Origin: Terrirubrum flagellatum
GTDB taxonomy: Bacteria; Pseudomonadota; Alphaproteobacteria; Rhizobiales; Beijerinckiaceae
Reading direction: 5' to 3'
NCBI RefSeq assembly: GCF_022059845.1
Contig: NZ_CP091851.1
Span: forward strand, 434,001 to 498,000
DNA length: 64,000 nt
The notes below the pieces were generated by a model, which saw nothing but the letters and a program-made list of their open reading frames with translations, was not told the origin of the DNA and made no database searches. The position numbers and the translations under genes were made by a program. Positions 36,154 through 44,046 of the stretch are shown in pieces. The first letter of the stretch is position 1, and each line of letters begins with the position of its first letter.

Positions 36154-37104
36154 GTGGGGCGAAAGAAAGCTGGTTTGGCCGAGAACTCGCTAAAGCATCG
36201 ATTCTTGCAAGGCGACGCTCTTAAGGCGCTTGATAAAGTCGACAACAACTCTTGTCGGTTGGTCATAACATCGCCTCCTTACAATATCGGGAAAGAGTAT
36301 GAGCGAGATCGCCGTCGCTCATTAGAGGAGTACGTTGAGTGGCTGAAACCGATTGTCGAAAAAGCCTGCAAGAAAGTGGCCGATGATGGTCACCTTTGCT
36401 GGCAAGTTGGGAACTATGTGAACAACGGAGAAGTCTTCCCACTGGACTATTATTTCTACCAGATGATCACCGCACAGGGGTTTCGCCTTCGCAATAGAAT
36501 AATTTGGCATTTCAATTTCGGTTTGCATGCGACAAAGCGATTTTCTGGGCGTTACGAAACGCTGCTCTGGTTTACGAGGTCGGAGAAGTACCATTTTAAT
36601 TTGGAGTCTGTGCGAATCCCTCAGTTGTACCCGGGCAAACGTCATTCGAAGGGGCGCGCGGGCAAGGCAGGTCTACCAAGTGGCAATCCTCGTGGAAAAA
36701 ATCCCTCCGACTTTTGGGTTTTTGACCCTGAAGAAGCGCTGAAGAACAACGCTGTTTGGGAGCTTCCGAATGTAAAGGCAAATCATCCGGAGAAAACTTT
36801 TCACCCTTGCCAATTTCCAAGCGAACTCGTCGAGCGGTGCTTGCTGGCGCTGACGGAGCAGGGAGACACGATTTTGGATCCATTTGTGGGAGTTGGTACA
36901 ACCGTTCTCGCTGCTGCTAAGCATAGTCGCAGTGCAATTGGCATCGATCAAAGCGAGAAATATCTCAAGTTGGCGCGCAAACGACTCTCTGATCTTCGCG
37001 CTGGTCGTTTGATCACGCGTCCTCTCGGCAAGCCCGTAAGGAGGCCGAAAGCCGGCGAGCGGGTCGCGACCATACCTACAGAGTGGAAAGTCGCTGCTGA
37101 GTAG
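36154..37104 (+). CDS. beta-class DNA methyltransferase (N6-adenine or N4-cytosine)
   Basis: A 316-residue site-specific DNA methyltransferase. Motif IV TSPPYN is at residues 39-44 and the SAM-binding motif I DPFVGVGTT at 242-250. This is the beta-class order, and the Thr-Ser-Pro-Pro-Tyr form allows either N4-cytosine or N6-adenine methylation. It starts at GTG behind CAGGGGAATCAA. Base composition is clearly lower in GC than in neighbours. It is followed after 18 bp by the DGQHR protein, so they form one unit. No matching restriction endonuclease is recognised. Confidence 0.9.
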   Translation: MGRKKAGLAENSLKHRFLQGDALKALDKVDNNSCRLVITSPPYNIGKEYERDRRRSLEEYVEWLKPIVEKACKKVADDGHLCWQVGNYVNNGEVFPLDYYFYQMITAQGFRLRNRIIWHFNFGLHATKRFSGRYETLLWFTRSEKYHFNLESVRIPQLYPGKRHSKGRAGKAGLPSGNPRGKNPSDFWVFDPEEALKNNAVWELPNVKANHPEKTFHPCQFPSELVERCLLALTEQGDTILDPFVGVGTTVLAAAKHSRSAIGIDQSEKYLKLARKRLSDLRAGRLITRPLGKPVRRPKAGERVATIPTEWKVAAE

Positions 37105-37122
37105 TCGATTTGGGGGCAGGGA

Positions 37123-38853
37123 ATGGCGACAAAGAGAGCAGCAAAAAAGAAACGCAAGCCGAAATTGAGCGTAGAGGAATTGAAAGCTCGCAAGCTTAAG
37201 CGAGATCATATTCGCGCGGCGCGAACAATTTTTCGAAACTTAGGATTTGATAGAGTAAGCGAGGTAGCAGGGGCGGAAGTCGCTTTTGAAAATCAGCGAG
37301 GTGAATTTGACGATGCTTACATTCGTGAGAATGTAATCATTCTTCTCGAATACACCACCTCGAAGTCGGAAAACGTCAAAGACCACTTAAAGAAGAAGAA
37401 AATATTTTTTTCAAAAATTGCGCAGAATCCTGTGGGGTTCATTGCGGAATTGAGATCGCGGCTTCCAAAATTTGAGGCGCGCCTAGCTGATAAATTTCAC
37501 GATGACAAATATATCCTTAAGATGCTGTATTGCTCGCGCAACTCTTTCGATGACGGCGTGAAGAAAGTTGTCGACGAACCGGTTTATCTCGACTTCCCGA
37601 TTTTGAAGTATTTTGAGAAGCTCGCCAGCACGATCAAGATATCCGCTCTAAACGAATTTCTAGAGTTTGTCGGGATCGCCAATGGCCAGATCGCCGAAAA
37701 CGGGAAATTTCCGAAGAGAGATTCCTCTGATGTTTACGAGGGCTCCATTCTTCCAGAATCATCTTCGGGTTTCCCGCGCGGATACAAAGTGGTGTCATTT
37801 TACGCTGATCCTGCAGCTCTTCTCTTGCGCGCGTATGTTCTTCGGAGCTCTGGCTGGCGGGGCTCGCGACAGGCATATCAGCGGATGCTGCGCGGTTCGA
37901 AGATAGAGGCGATCAGAAAGAATTTGAAAGCTGAGAAACGTGTCTTTGTAAACAACTTGATTGCGACCTTGCCTAATGATGCCCATCCCGTCGATCAAAG
38001 CGGCAAAACAATCGACATCACGAAGCTAACCAATACCTCTAAGGTTACGATACGTCTTCCATCTTGCACAAATTCTGTGGGCTTAATTGACGGACAGCAC
38101 AGGCTTTATTCTTACTATGAGTCTAGAAATGACGACCTGAGAATTGCGACTTTAAGGCATCAACAAAATCTCTTGGTGACTGGGATCATTTATCCGCCCC
38201 AAATTACTCAGTCGGAAAAAGATCGGTTTGAAGCGGATTTGTTTTTGTCGATCAACGCCAATCAAACAAACGCGTCGACTGCGCTAAAGCAAGATATTGA
38301 GGTAGTGCTTCGGCCATTTAGTCCGACAGCGATCGGTCGGGAAATAATGAGACGGCTGGCAGGCAGCAGCCCGCTCGCGGGCCACGTTGAGACTTATTTT
38401 TTTGACAAGGGAAAACTCAAGACTAGCTCGATAGTTAGCTATGGTCTCGGGCCGTTGATCAAACTTGGCGGTGAAGATTCCTTATTCAGAATATTCAAGC
38501 ATCCGGAGAAAGATAATATCGCCAGCGGCGGTTCGGAGGCCGGCCTCGAAGCTTATTTGCAGTTCGCAACAAGCACGATCAATGCGTTTCTCGGAGCTGT
38601 AAAAGATAATGTTGATCAGTCTCGTTGGACATCCGATAGGGCGGTCAATGATCGCTTGCTGACTGTGACATATGTGAACAGCTTCTTGATTGTGCTGCGC
38701 TTGCTAATTCAGGCTCGCCAAAAGATACGACACGACTCTCTAAAGGAATCTCTGAAGGGGCTGAACAGCTTCAATTTCAAGTCTTATCGGTCTAGCCAAT
38801 ATGGAAGAATGGCCGAGAAGATATTCGAAAAGTATTTTGATGAGGCGACGTGA
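37123..38853 (+). CDS. DGQHR-domain protein with nuclease-like N-terminus
   Basis: A 576-residue protein. The DGQHR signature (residues 323-327, within 'LIDGQHRLYSYYES') and the later 'INANQTNASTALKQDI' are typical of the DGQHR/DndB-like family found with DNA-modification and phage-defence genes. The N-terminal part (about 40-100) has 'GEFDDAYIRENVIILLEYTTSK', which has the layout of a PD-(D/E)XK nuclease core, but with E-Y-T instead of E-x-K. A Lys-rich stretch follows. AT-rich codons mark it as acquired. Together with the methyltransferase it may form a modification-linked defence pair; this is inference. Confidence 0.8.
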   Translation: MATKRAAKKKRKPKLSVEELKARKLKRDHIRAARTIFRNLGFDRVSEVAGAEVAFENQRGEFDDAYIRENVIILLEYTTSKSENVKDHLKKKKIFFSKIAQNPVGFIAELRSRLPKFEARLADKFHDDKYILKMLYCSRNSFDDGVKKVVDEPVYLDFPILKYFEKLASTIKISALNEFLEFVGIANGQIAENGKFPKRDSSDVYEGSILPESSSGFPRGYKVVSFYADPAALLLRAYVLRSSGWRGSRQAYQRMLRGSKIEAIRKNLKAEKRVFVNNLIATLPNDAHPVDQSGKTIDITKLTNTSKVTIRLPSCTNSVGLIDGQHRLYSYYESRNDDLRIATLRHQQNLLVTGIIYPPQITQSEKDRFEADLFLSINANQTNASTALKQDIEVVLRPFSPTAIGREIMRRLAGSSPLAGHVETYFFDKGKLKTSSIVSYGLGPLIKLGGEDSLFRIFKHPEKDNIASGGSEAGLEAYLQFATSTINAFLGAVKDNVDQSRWTSDRAVNDRLLTVTYVNSFLIVLRLLIQARQKIRHDSLKESLKGLNSFNFKSYRSSQYGRMAEKIFEKYFDEAT

Positions 38854-38877
38854 TTTCGATGAGGCCGTATCGCGGCC

Positions 38878-38906
38878 TTGACATCCTCAGAATAAATTCC
38901 TATACT
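38878..38906 (+). promoter_or_regulatory. near-consensus sigma-70 promoter
   Basis: TTGACA (38878-38883), exactly 17 bp, then TATACT (38901-38906). It is the best promoter match seen in the window. It starts 25 bp after the DGQHR stop and no ORF with a ribosome site begins within 300 bp, so it likely drives an RNA. Confidence 0.85.
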
Positions 38907-38912
38907 CGCTCC

Positions 38913-39180
38913 TGTCTCTGCTCGCTCAAGGGCCGTCCGGGTCAGGACCGCGCGGGAGCAGGGAGCGGATCTTGCGGGTTTTCGCCATGACCTGGCGGCG
39001 AGAACTCTCGAGGGCCTCGGACAGCACGCCCGCCTGACACTAGGATCAGGCCGCCCGAACGGGCCTTAAGCGGTACGCCGCGGAGAGCGTGCGACTCAGG
39101 GGTCGAAAACCGCGCCGGGAGCGCAGCGAAGCGTTCCCAACTTACCTCTGGCCTTCGCGCCTCGCGGCGCTCCCGGCCTC
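38913..39180 (+). ncRNA. structured non-coding RNA candidate
   Basis: Downstream of the near-consensus promoter the sequence folds into nested stems. GCGGGTTTTCG (38974-38984) pairs with CGAAAACCGC (39104-39113). Inside, GCACGC (39024-39029) pairs with GCGTGC (39087-39092) and encloses three hairpins: CCTGA/TCAGG, GCCC/GGGC and GCGG-TACG-CCGC. Immediately after comes a perfect 11-bp stem (39114-39124 with 39167-39177). No Rfam family was recognised. It fills most of the 395-bp gap between 38854 and 39248. Ends are approximate. It could also be a long leader of the following gene. Confidence 0.6.
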
Positions 39181-39248
39181 CCGATTTCGGCGTCTCAGGC
39201 CCGCTGGCGCGGGGACGATCCCGCGCGCCCGCCGCAACTGAAGGAGAG

Positions 39249-39635
39249 ATGATGAAACGCTCAGTCCCCGGTGAAATGTCCGAAGCGCAGTTCCGGCGCT
39301 TAAGCGATCAACTCGGCCTCGCGGAGGTCTGTCCACGCGGCCCCTGCCTGCGCCACAAAAATTGTCGCGGCGCCGGGAATGCGCTCGATGATTACGCCTG
39401 CTGGCGCATCGTGCGCGACATGAAGCGCGCGCGGCTGGAAAAGCGGGACGGGGAGGAGGATGTGGAGGCGATGGCGGCGGACTATCAGCGCCAGCTCATG
39501 CGGATGCTCGATGGCCTGCGCGCGGAATCGCAGCCGGGACGGAGCGAGGAGGCCGCGCCGGAGGTGGCCGATGAAGCGCTTTGCGAAGAGCGCGTTGAAG
39601 CAACGCGCGAGGGGCCAATGGTGAGGGGATTGTGA
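39249..39635 (+). CDS. hypothetical protein with cysteine-rich motif
   Basis: A 128-residue protein starting MMKRSVPGEMSEAQFRRL behind GAAGGAGAG. A compact 'CPRGPCLRHKNCRG' motif and a later Cys ('YACWRIV') could bind zinc. The rest is acidic and disordered at the end. No family is recognised. It lies downstream of the structured RNA and may share its transcript. The second ATG three bases later is an equal start. Followed by dispersed repeats. Confidence 0.65.
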   Translation: MMKRSVPGEMSEAQFRRLSDQLGLAEVCPRGPCLRHKNCRGAGNALDDYACWRIVRDMKRARLEKRDGEEDVEAMAADYQRQLMRMLDGLRAESQPGRSEEAAPEVADEALCEERVEATREGPMVRGL

Positions 39636-39660
39636 GGGCGTCTGCGCTTGTGATTGGCGC

Positions 39661-39975
39661 CCTCTCCCCTCGCGGGAGAGGGTGTCGCGCGAATGCGCGA
39701 CGGGTGAGGGGGCAACGCCATATGTCGAGGTTCCCCCTCATCCGTCGCTGCGCCAAGCGCAGCGACACCTTCTCCCGCGAGGGGAGAAGGAGGGCTGTAT
39801 CTGGAAGTGCGAGGAGAGTTGTGAGCGGGCGTGAGAAGCGGCTCACCCTCCCCTTGAGGGGGAGGGTCGATCCGAGCGTCAGCGAGGATCGGGGTGGGGT
39901 GAGCGAGGCTCATACACCCCACCCCGCTCGTCGTCGCGCTGCGCGCGCCGTCTCGCGACCCTCCCCCCGGAGGGT
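39661..39975. repeat. cluster of palindromic intergenic repeats
   Basis: The first two units (39661-39715 and 39733-39790) are the same inverted pair as at 2202-2339, with CCTCTCCC...GGGAGAGG and CGCGCGAATGCGCG stems. A third, different unit follows (39841-39975) built on CACCCTCCCC...GGGGAGGGT and TGGGGTG/CACCCCA arms. It fills the 348-bp gap; no gene is seen. Confidence 0.78.
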
Positions 39976-39983
39976 GGGCGCGT

Positions 39984-41537
39984 TCAATCCAGCGCCGCGG
40001 CCGCCGAATGCCCGTCAGCCTGAGGCTTCTTCGCCTTGCTGAGCAGCAGCACCAGCGGCAGGCAGCAGAGCGCCAGCGCCATCATGAGATAGTAATCGTT
40101 GGCGTAGGCGATGATCGTCGCCTGGCGCGTGATCTCGTTGTCGAGCGATGCGCGGCCGGCGGTCGTCGCGAGGTCCCAGTATTTGCTCACCGTCGCGTCG
40201 CGCAGCGCGCTGTTGAACGGCGTGACATGCTCGACGAGCTGCGCATGCATCACCTGCGTCGAGCGGCCGAGCAGGAAGATCACGATCGAGATGCCGATCG
40301 AGGAGCCGATGTTGCGGATGAGGCTGAACAACGCCGCGCCCTGCACGCGATATTTGGGATCGAGCGTGGAGAAGGCGACTGTCGAGAGCGGCACGAACAG
40401 AAAGCCCAGACCGAAGCCCTGCATGACGCCGGTGCGGATGATCGTCCATTTGTCGACGTCGGGCGTGAAGCCGGACGTCTCATAGAGCGATGTTGCGAGC
40501 AGGCAGAGGCCGAGAGTGAGAAACACACGCGGATCGACCTTGCCGGTCAACCGGCCGATGATGCTCATCGCGACCATGGTGCCAAGCCCGCGCGGGGCGA
40601 CGATCAATCCCGCCTGCAGCACGGGATAACCCATCAAGGATTGCAGGAACGGCGTCTGCAGCGCGAGCGTCGAGAACAGAATCATGCCGACGACGAACAT
40701 GAAGCCGACGCCGACCGCATAGTTGCGGTCGCGGAACATGGCGGGATCGATGTAGGGCTCTCTCGACGTGAAGGTGTGGACGATGAAGAGATAGAAGGCG
40801 AGCGCCGCGATCGCGCCTTCGACGATGATCTCGAGCGAGGAGAACCAGTCGAGCTGTTCGCCGCGGTCGAGCATCATCTGCAGCGAGCCGATGAAGATGG
40901 AAAGCGTGAGGAAGCCGGTCCAGTCGAGCGGCGCGCGCGACAGTTTCGACTCGGAGAGCGCGGCCGACAGTCCGACCATCGTCAGAATGCCGACCGGCAG
41001 GTTGATGTAGAAGACGTAGCGCCAGTTGTAGCTCTCGGTGAGCAGGCCGCCGAGCGTGGGCCCAAGGATCGGGCCGACCATCACGCCCATGCCCCACAGC
41101 GCCATGGCCGAGCCGTGCCGCTCCTTGGGATAGGAATCGAGCAGCACCGATTGCGACAGCGGCACGAGCGGCGCGCCGAAGATTCCCTGCAGCAGACGGA
41201 ACAGCACCATCTGTTCGAGCGTCTGCGCCGCGCCGCAGAGCAGCGACGCGAAGGTGAATCCGCCGACCGCGATGAGAAAGATCTTCTTGCGGCCGAAGCG
41301 GGCGGTGAGAAATCCCGTCAGCGGCATCGCGATCGCCGACGACACGATATAGGAGGTGAGCACCCAGGAAATCTGATCCTGCGTCGCTGACAGCGACCCC
41401 TGCATGTAGGGCAGCGCGACATTGGCGATCGTCGTATCGAGCGCCTGCATGATCGTCGCGAGCATCACGCACGCCGTGATGACGGCGCGGTTCGGTTCGG
41501 CCTTGGCGGGCGTCTGCGTGATCGCCGCGGTGGACAT
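39984..41537 (-). CDS. emrB: EmrB/QacA-type multidrug efflux transporter
   Basis: A 517-residue, 14-helix DHA2 pump. Hallmarks are 'IMQALDTTIANVALPYMQGSLSATQDQISWVLTSYIV', 'LCGAAQTLEQMVLFRLLQGIFGAPLVPLSQ' and 'GPTLGGLLTESYNWRYVFYINLPVG'. It is the inner-membrane part of a tripartite pump. It follows the emrA-like gene by 22 bp and the marR gene further upstream, giving the order marR-emrA-emrB on the minus strand. An outer-membrane channel is expected elsewhere. Confidence 0.92.
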   Translation of the reverse strand: MSTAAITQTPAKAEPNRAVITACVMLATIMQALDTTIANVALPYMQGSLSATQDQISWVLTSYIVSSAIAMPLTGFLTARFGRKKIFLIAVGGFTFASLLCGAAQTLEQMVLFRLLQGIFGAPLVPLSQSVLLDSYPKERHGSAMALWGMGVMVGPILGPTLGGLLTESYNWRYVFYINLPVGILTMVGLSAALSESKLSRAPLDWTGFLTLSIFIGSLQMMLDRGEQLDWFSSLEIIVEGAIAALAFYLFIVHTFTSREPYIDPAMFRDRNYAVGVGFMFVVGMILFSTLALQTPFLQSLMGYPVLQAGLIVAPRGLGTMVAMSIIGRLTGKVDPRVFLTLGLCLLATSLYETSGFTPDVDKWTIIRTGVMQGFGLGFLFVPLSTVAFSTLDPKYRVQGAALFSLIRNIGSSIGISIVIFLLGRSTQVMHAQLVEHVTPFNSALRDATVSKYWDLATTAGRASLDNEITRQATIIAYANDYYLMMALALCCLPLVLLLSKAKKPQADGHSAAAALD

Positions 41538-41559
41538 GTTGGCGCGTCAGAAACCGATG

Positions 41560-42816
41560 TCAGAATCCGACCGTGCGGCGGATGCTCTTCCAGAGCCCTT
41601 CGAGGCTGCGCTTCTCGCCGGTCGCGATGTCGACATTCGCGCTCATGCCGGAGCGCAGCTCCGGTCCGTCGGCGGGATGATCGACATGCAGGCGCACCGT
41701 GATGCGCTGCACGATCTTGATCCAGTTGCCTGATGTGTTCTGCGCCGGCAGCACCGAGAATTCCGCGCCCGTCGCCGGCGAGATGCTGGCGACCGTCGCG
41801 TCCCATTCGCGGCCGGGATAGGCGTCGACGGTGACGCGCGCCTTGGCGCCGACCTTCACCGCGGCAAGATCGGTTTCTTTCGGATTGGCGTCGACCCAGA
41901 CATCGTCGAGCCCGACGATCGAGACCGCCTGCTGCGCGGCGGAGAGATACTGGCCGATCTGCAGCGAGCTGACATTGGCGACGACGCCGTTCATCGGCGC
42001 GTAGATCGTGGTCAGCGCAAGATCGCGCTTGGCCTTGTCGATCTGCGACTGCGCCGCCTGCACGCGCGGATTCTTCGCGACGTCTTCATCGGCTTTGCCG
42101 CCAAGCTGCGAAAGGATCATGTCGGCTGCGCGCTGCGCCACGACCACGCGTTCGCGCGAGGCGTCGAGATCATGCTTCGCCTGATCGAACGTGGTCTGCG
42201 TGGAGACCTTGCGATTGATAAGATCGAGCTGGCGGTTATAGACCGTGTCGTAATAGCCGACGTCGATTTTCGCCTGCTCGATCTGCGCCATGCTCTGGCG
42301 ATAGCTCGCCTGCAGCGTGAGAATCTCGTTGCGCACCGAGCCGAGCTGCGCCTCGGCGCCGGCGAGCGTGATGCGATAGGGCTCGTCATCGATGCGGAAG
42401 ATCGGCTGGCCGCGCTTTACGCGCTCATTCTCGCGCACGTCGATCGCCTTCACCTTGCCGGCGACTTCGGTTGCGATGTTGAGCTTGTCGGCCTTCACAT
42501 AGGCGTTGTCGGTCGAGACGGTGCGGCCGCCGAGGAGATAGAAGCCGAGCGCGGCGGCGATCAGCGCCACCGGGCCGAGCAGCAGCAGGATGCGGCGAAG
42601 CGCGCCGCTCTTCGCCGCGGGCTTTGGCGCAGGCGCAACGGGAGCTGGCGGCGGGGCGTCGTTGGCGGGAGCGGGGCGCGGCGGCGCGCGATCGGGCGCC
42701 GGCTGGGCCTTGGCGGTCGGCAGTTCGTGGATCTTGGCGCCGCCTGCAGGCGCGGCGGCCTCGGTCGGAGCTGACGCCGAAACTTCGTTCGCGTCCTCGA
42801 TCGCCTTCTCACGCAT
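41560..42816 (-). CDS. emrA: HlyD/EmrA-type membrane fusion protein
   Basis: A 418-residue periplasmic adaptor. One N-terminal membrane helix ('RILLLLGPVALIAAALGFYLLGG') follows a Pro/Ala-rich cytosolic stretch of about 75 residues. Next come the lipoyl half 'ADKLNIATEVAGKVKAIDVRENERVKRGQPIFRID', a coiled-coil hairpin and 'LTTIYAPMNGVVANVSSLQIGQYL'. It couples the EmrB pump to an outer-membrane channel. MREKAIED is used as start because it overlaps the marR stop by eight bases. The operon is probably controlled by MarR. Confidence 0.9.
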   Translation of the reverse strand: MREKAIEDANEVSASAPTEAAAPAGGAKIHELPTAKAQPAPDRAPPRPAPANDAPPPAPVAPAPKPAAKSGALRRILLLLGPVALIAAALGFYLLGGRTVSTDNAYVKADKLNIATEVAGKVKAIDVRENERVKRGQPIFRIDDEPYRITLAGAEAQLGSVRNEILTLQASYRQSMAQIEQAKIDVGYYDTVYNRQLDLINRKVSTQTTFDQAKHDLDASRERVVVAQRAADMILSQLGGKADEDVAKNPRVQAAQSQIDKAKRDLALTTIYAPMNGVVANVSSLQIGQYLSAAQQAVSIVGLDDVWVDANPKETDLAAVKVGAKARVTVDAYPGREWDATVASISPATGAEFSVLPAQNTSGNWIKIVQRITVRLHVDHPADGPELRSGMSANVDIATGEKRSLEGLWKSIRRTVGF

Positions 42817-43306
42817 GCTCCGCCTCAAACTCTTCTGTCTCGGCAGGACGCGAGCAGGCGTCCGCCAGATTACCGCGCACCACTTCCAAAATCCTAAAGA
42901 GATGCGCGCGATCTTCTTCGGACAGGCTGTTCATCGCCTCTTCCCGGGTCGCGGCGCCGATCCCCTGCATGATCTCCAGCATGGGATGGGCCTCTTCCGT
43001 CAGGAACAGCCGCCAGGCGCGGCGGTCCTTCGGATCGGGCCTGCGCTCGACCAGGCCCGCCTTCTGGCTGCGGTCCAGCAGCCGGACGAGCGTGATCGGC
43101 TCGATATCCATGAGATCAGCGAGAGCGCCCTGCTGGATGCCCTCATTGTGCTTCAGCGCCGCGATGAGCTGCCATTGCGAGCGCGACAGCCCGAAGGCGC
43201 GGGCGCGTTGCTCGAAGCGCTTGCGCATCAGCCGGGCGCTGTCGTGCAGCAGGAAGCCGACCGTGGGGTGGGCCGGCATCTTGGAGACTCCGGAAGCTGT
43301 GCTCAT
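42809..43306 (-). CDS. MarR-family regulator of the emrAB operon
   Basis: A 165-residue MarR regulator with the winged helix 'GLSRSQWQLIAALKHNEGIQQGALADLMDIEPITLVRLLDRSQKAGLVERRPDPKDRRAWRLFLT'. It opens the marR-emrA-emrB operon and presumably represses it until a drug or phenolic ligand binds. The ATGAGCATGCTCAT palindrome 12 bp upstream of the start is its likely operator. Confidence 0.92.
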   Translation of the reverse strand: MSTASGVSKMPAHPTVGFLLHDSARLMRKRFEQRARAFGLSRSQWQLIAALKHNEGIQQGALADLMDIEPITLVRLLDRSQKAGLVERRPDPKDRRAWRLFLTEEAHPMLEIMQGIGAATREEAMNSLSEEDRAHLFRILEVVRGNLADACSRPAETEEFEAEHA

Positions 43307-43317
43307 GGCGGCTAAAT

Positions 43318-43331
43318 ATGAGCATGCTCAT
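43318..43331. promoter_or_regulatory. probable MarR operator
   Basis: ATGAGCATGCTCAT is a perfect 14-bp palindrome in an AT-rich setting just before the marR start. Its position and symmetry suit autoregulation. The assignment to MarR is inferred from position. Confidence 0.65.
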
Positions 43332-43409
43332 TATATGGCAAGCTTGTAATGAGATTGCTGCCATGCAGCATTTGCGGAACGATGCAATCAGCCGCCGAAT
43401 TGAAAGCCG

Positions 43410-43437
43410 TTGACTTTAATACGGACGTACGTATTAT
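43410..43437 (+). promoter_or_regulatory. promoter with built-in TetR operator
   Basis: TTGACT (43410-43415), 16 bp, TATTAT (43432-43437). The spacer and the start of the -10 box hold AATACGGACGTACGTATT (43418-43435), an 18-bp near-palindrome that matches the symmetric form of TetR-family sites. Six bases separate the -10 box from the ATG of the TetR gene, so the transcript may start at that A and be leaderless. Confidence 0.7.
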
Positions 43438-43443
43438 TCTCTC

Positions 43444-44046
43444 ATGGCAAAAGAATCTCTCCGCGACAAAATCCTCGAAGCCGGACTGAAGGTGATGTTC
43501 CGGTCCGGCTATTCCGGCTCCGGCGTTCGCGACATCGTCGCCGAGGCTGGCGCGCCGCAGGGTTCCTTCACCAACCATTTCCGATCGAAGGAGGCCTTCG
43601 CGGGCGCGGTGCTCGACCGCTACTTCGCTCATACGCGCGAGCTTGTGAGCCAGGCGCTCGATGATCGCAGCCTGACGCCGCGCGCGCGTATCAGGCGCTA
43701 TCTCGACATCATCGCCTTGCGCCTCGAAGGCGATGCTTACGCCCGCGGCTGCCTCATCGGCGATTTGAGTCTGGAGACGTCGGCGACCAGCGAGGCGCTG
43801 CGCGAACGTCTCGCCGCGATCTTCCTCGAATGGCGTCAGCCTTTCGCCGCCTGCATCGCCGAAGCGCAGATGGCCGGCGAAATCGATGCGGCGTTCGCTC
43901 CTGATGATCTCGCCGATTTCCTCCTTTCGTCATGGCAGGGCGCAATCCTGCGCATGAAGGTCGATCGCGGGCCGCAGGCGCTCGAACGATTCAAGACCAT
44001 CGCATTCCAGACTGTCTTCAGGGAGGTGAACAATGAACGCTCATGA
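43444..44046 (+). CDS. TetR-family regulator
   Basis: A 200-residue TetR regulator. The N-terminal DNA-binding domain is 'LRDKILEAGLKVMFRSGYSGSGVRDIVAEAGAPQGSFTNHFRSKEAFAGAVLDRYF'. The ligand domain resembles the AcuR/YxaF-like group. It overlaps the haloalkane dehalogenase gene by 14 bp, so it probably regulates that operon and itself through the palindrome upstream. No ribosome site can exist if the transcript begins at the ATG. Confidence 0.9.
   Translation: MAKESLRDKILEAGLKVMFRSGYSGSGVRDIVAEAGAPQGSFTNHFRSKEAFAGAVLDRYFAHTRELVSQALDDRSLTPRARIRRYLDIIALRLEGDAYARGCLIGDLSLETSATSEALRERLAAIFLEWRQPFAACIAEAQMAGEIDAAFAPDDLADFLLSSWQGAILRMKVDRGPQALERFKTIAFQTVFREVNNERS

Noticed and set aside
38913-39180. 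6S RNA, tmRNA or SRP RNA
   Set aside because: The nested multi-hairpin layout does not match the open-bubble hairpin of 6S, the CCA-ended tRNA-like part of tmRNA, or the SRP tetraloop motif.
36000-39250. integrated prophage or integrative element around the methyltransferase cassette
   Set aside because: No integrase, tRNA, phage structural gene or flanking direct repeat was seen; only composition suggests acquisition.
40008-41390. 460-residue plus-strand open frame over emrB
   Set aside because: Antisense shadow of a clear 14-helix transporter; it has His/Arg/Glu-rich shadow composition and no ribosome site.
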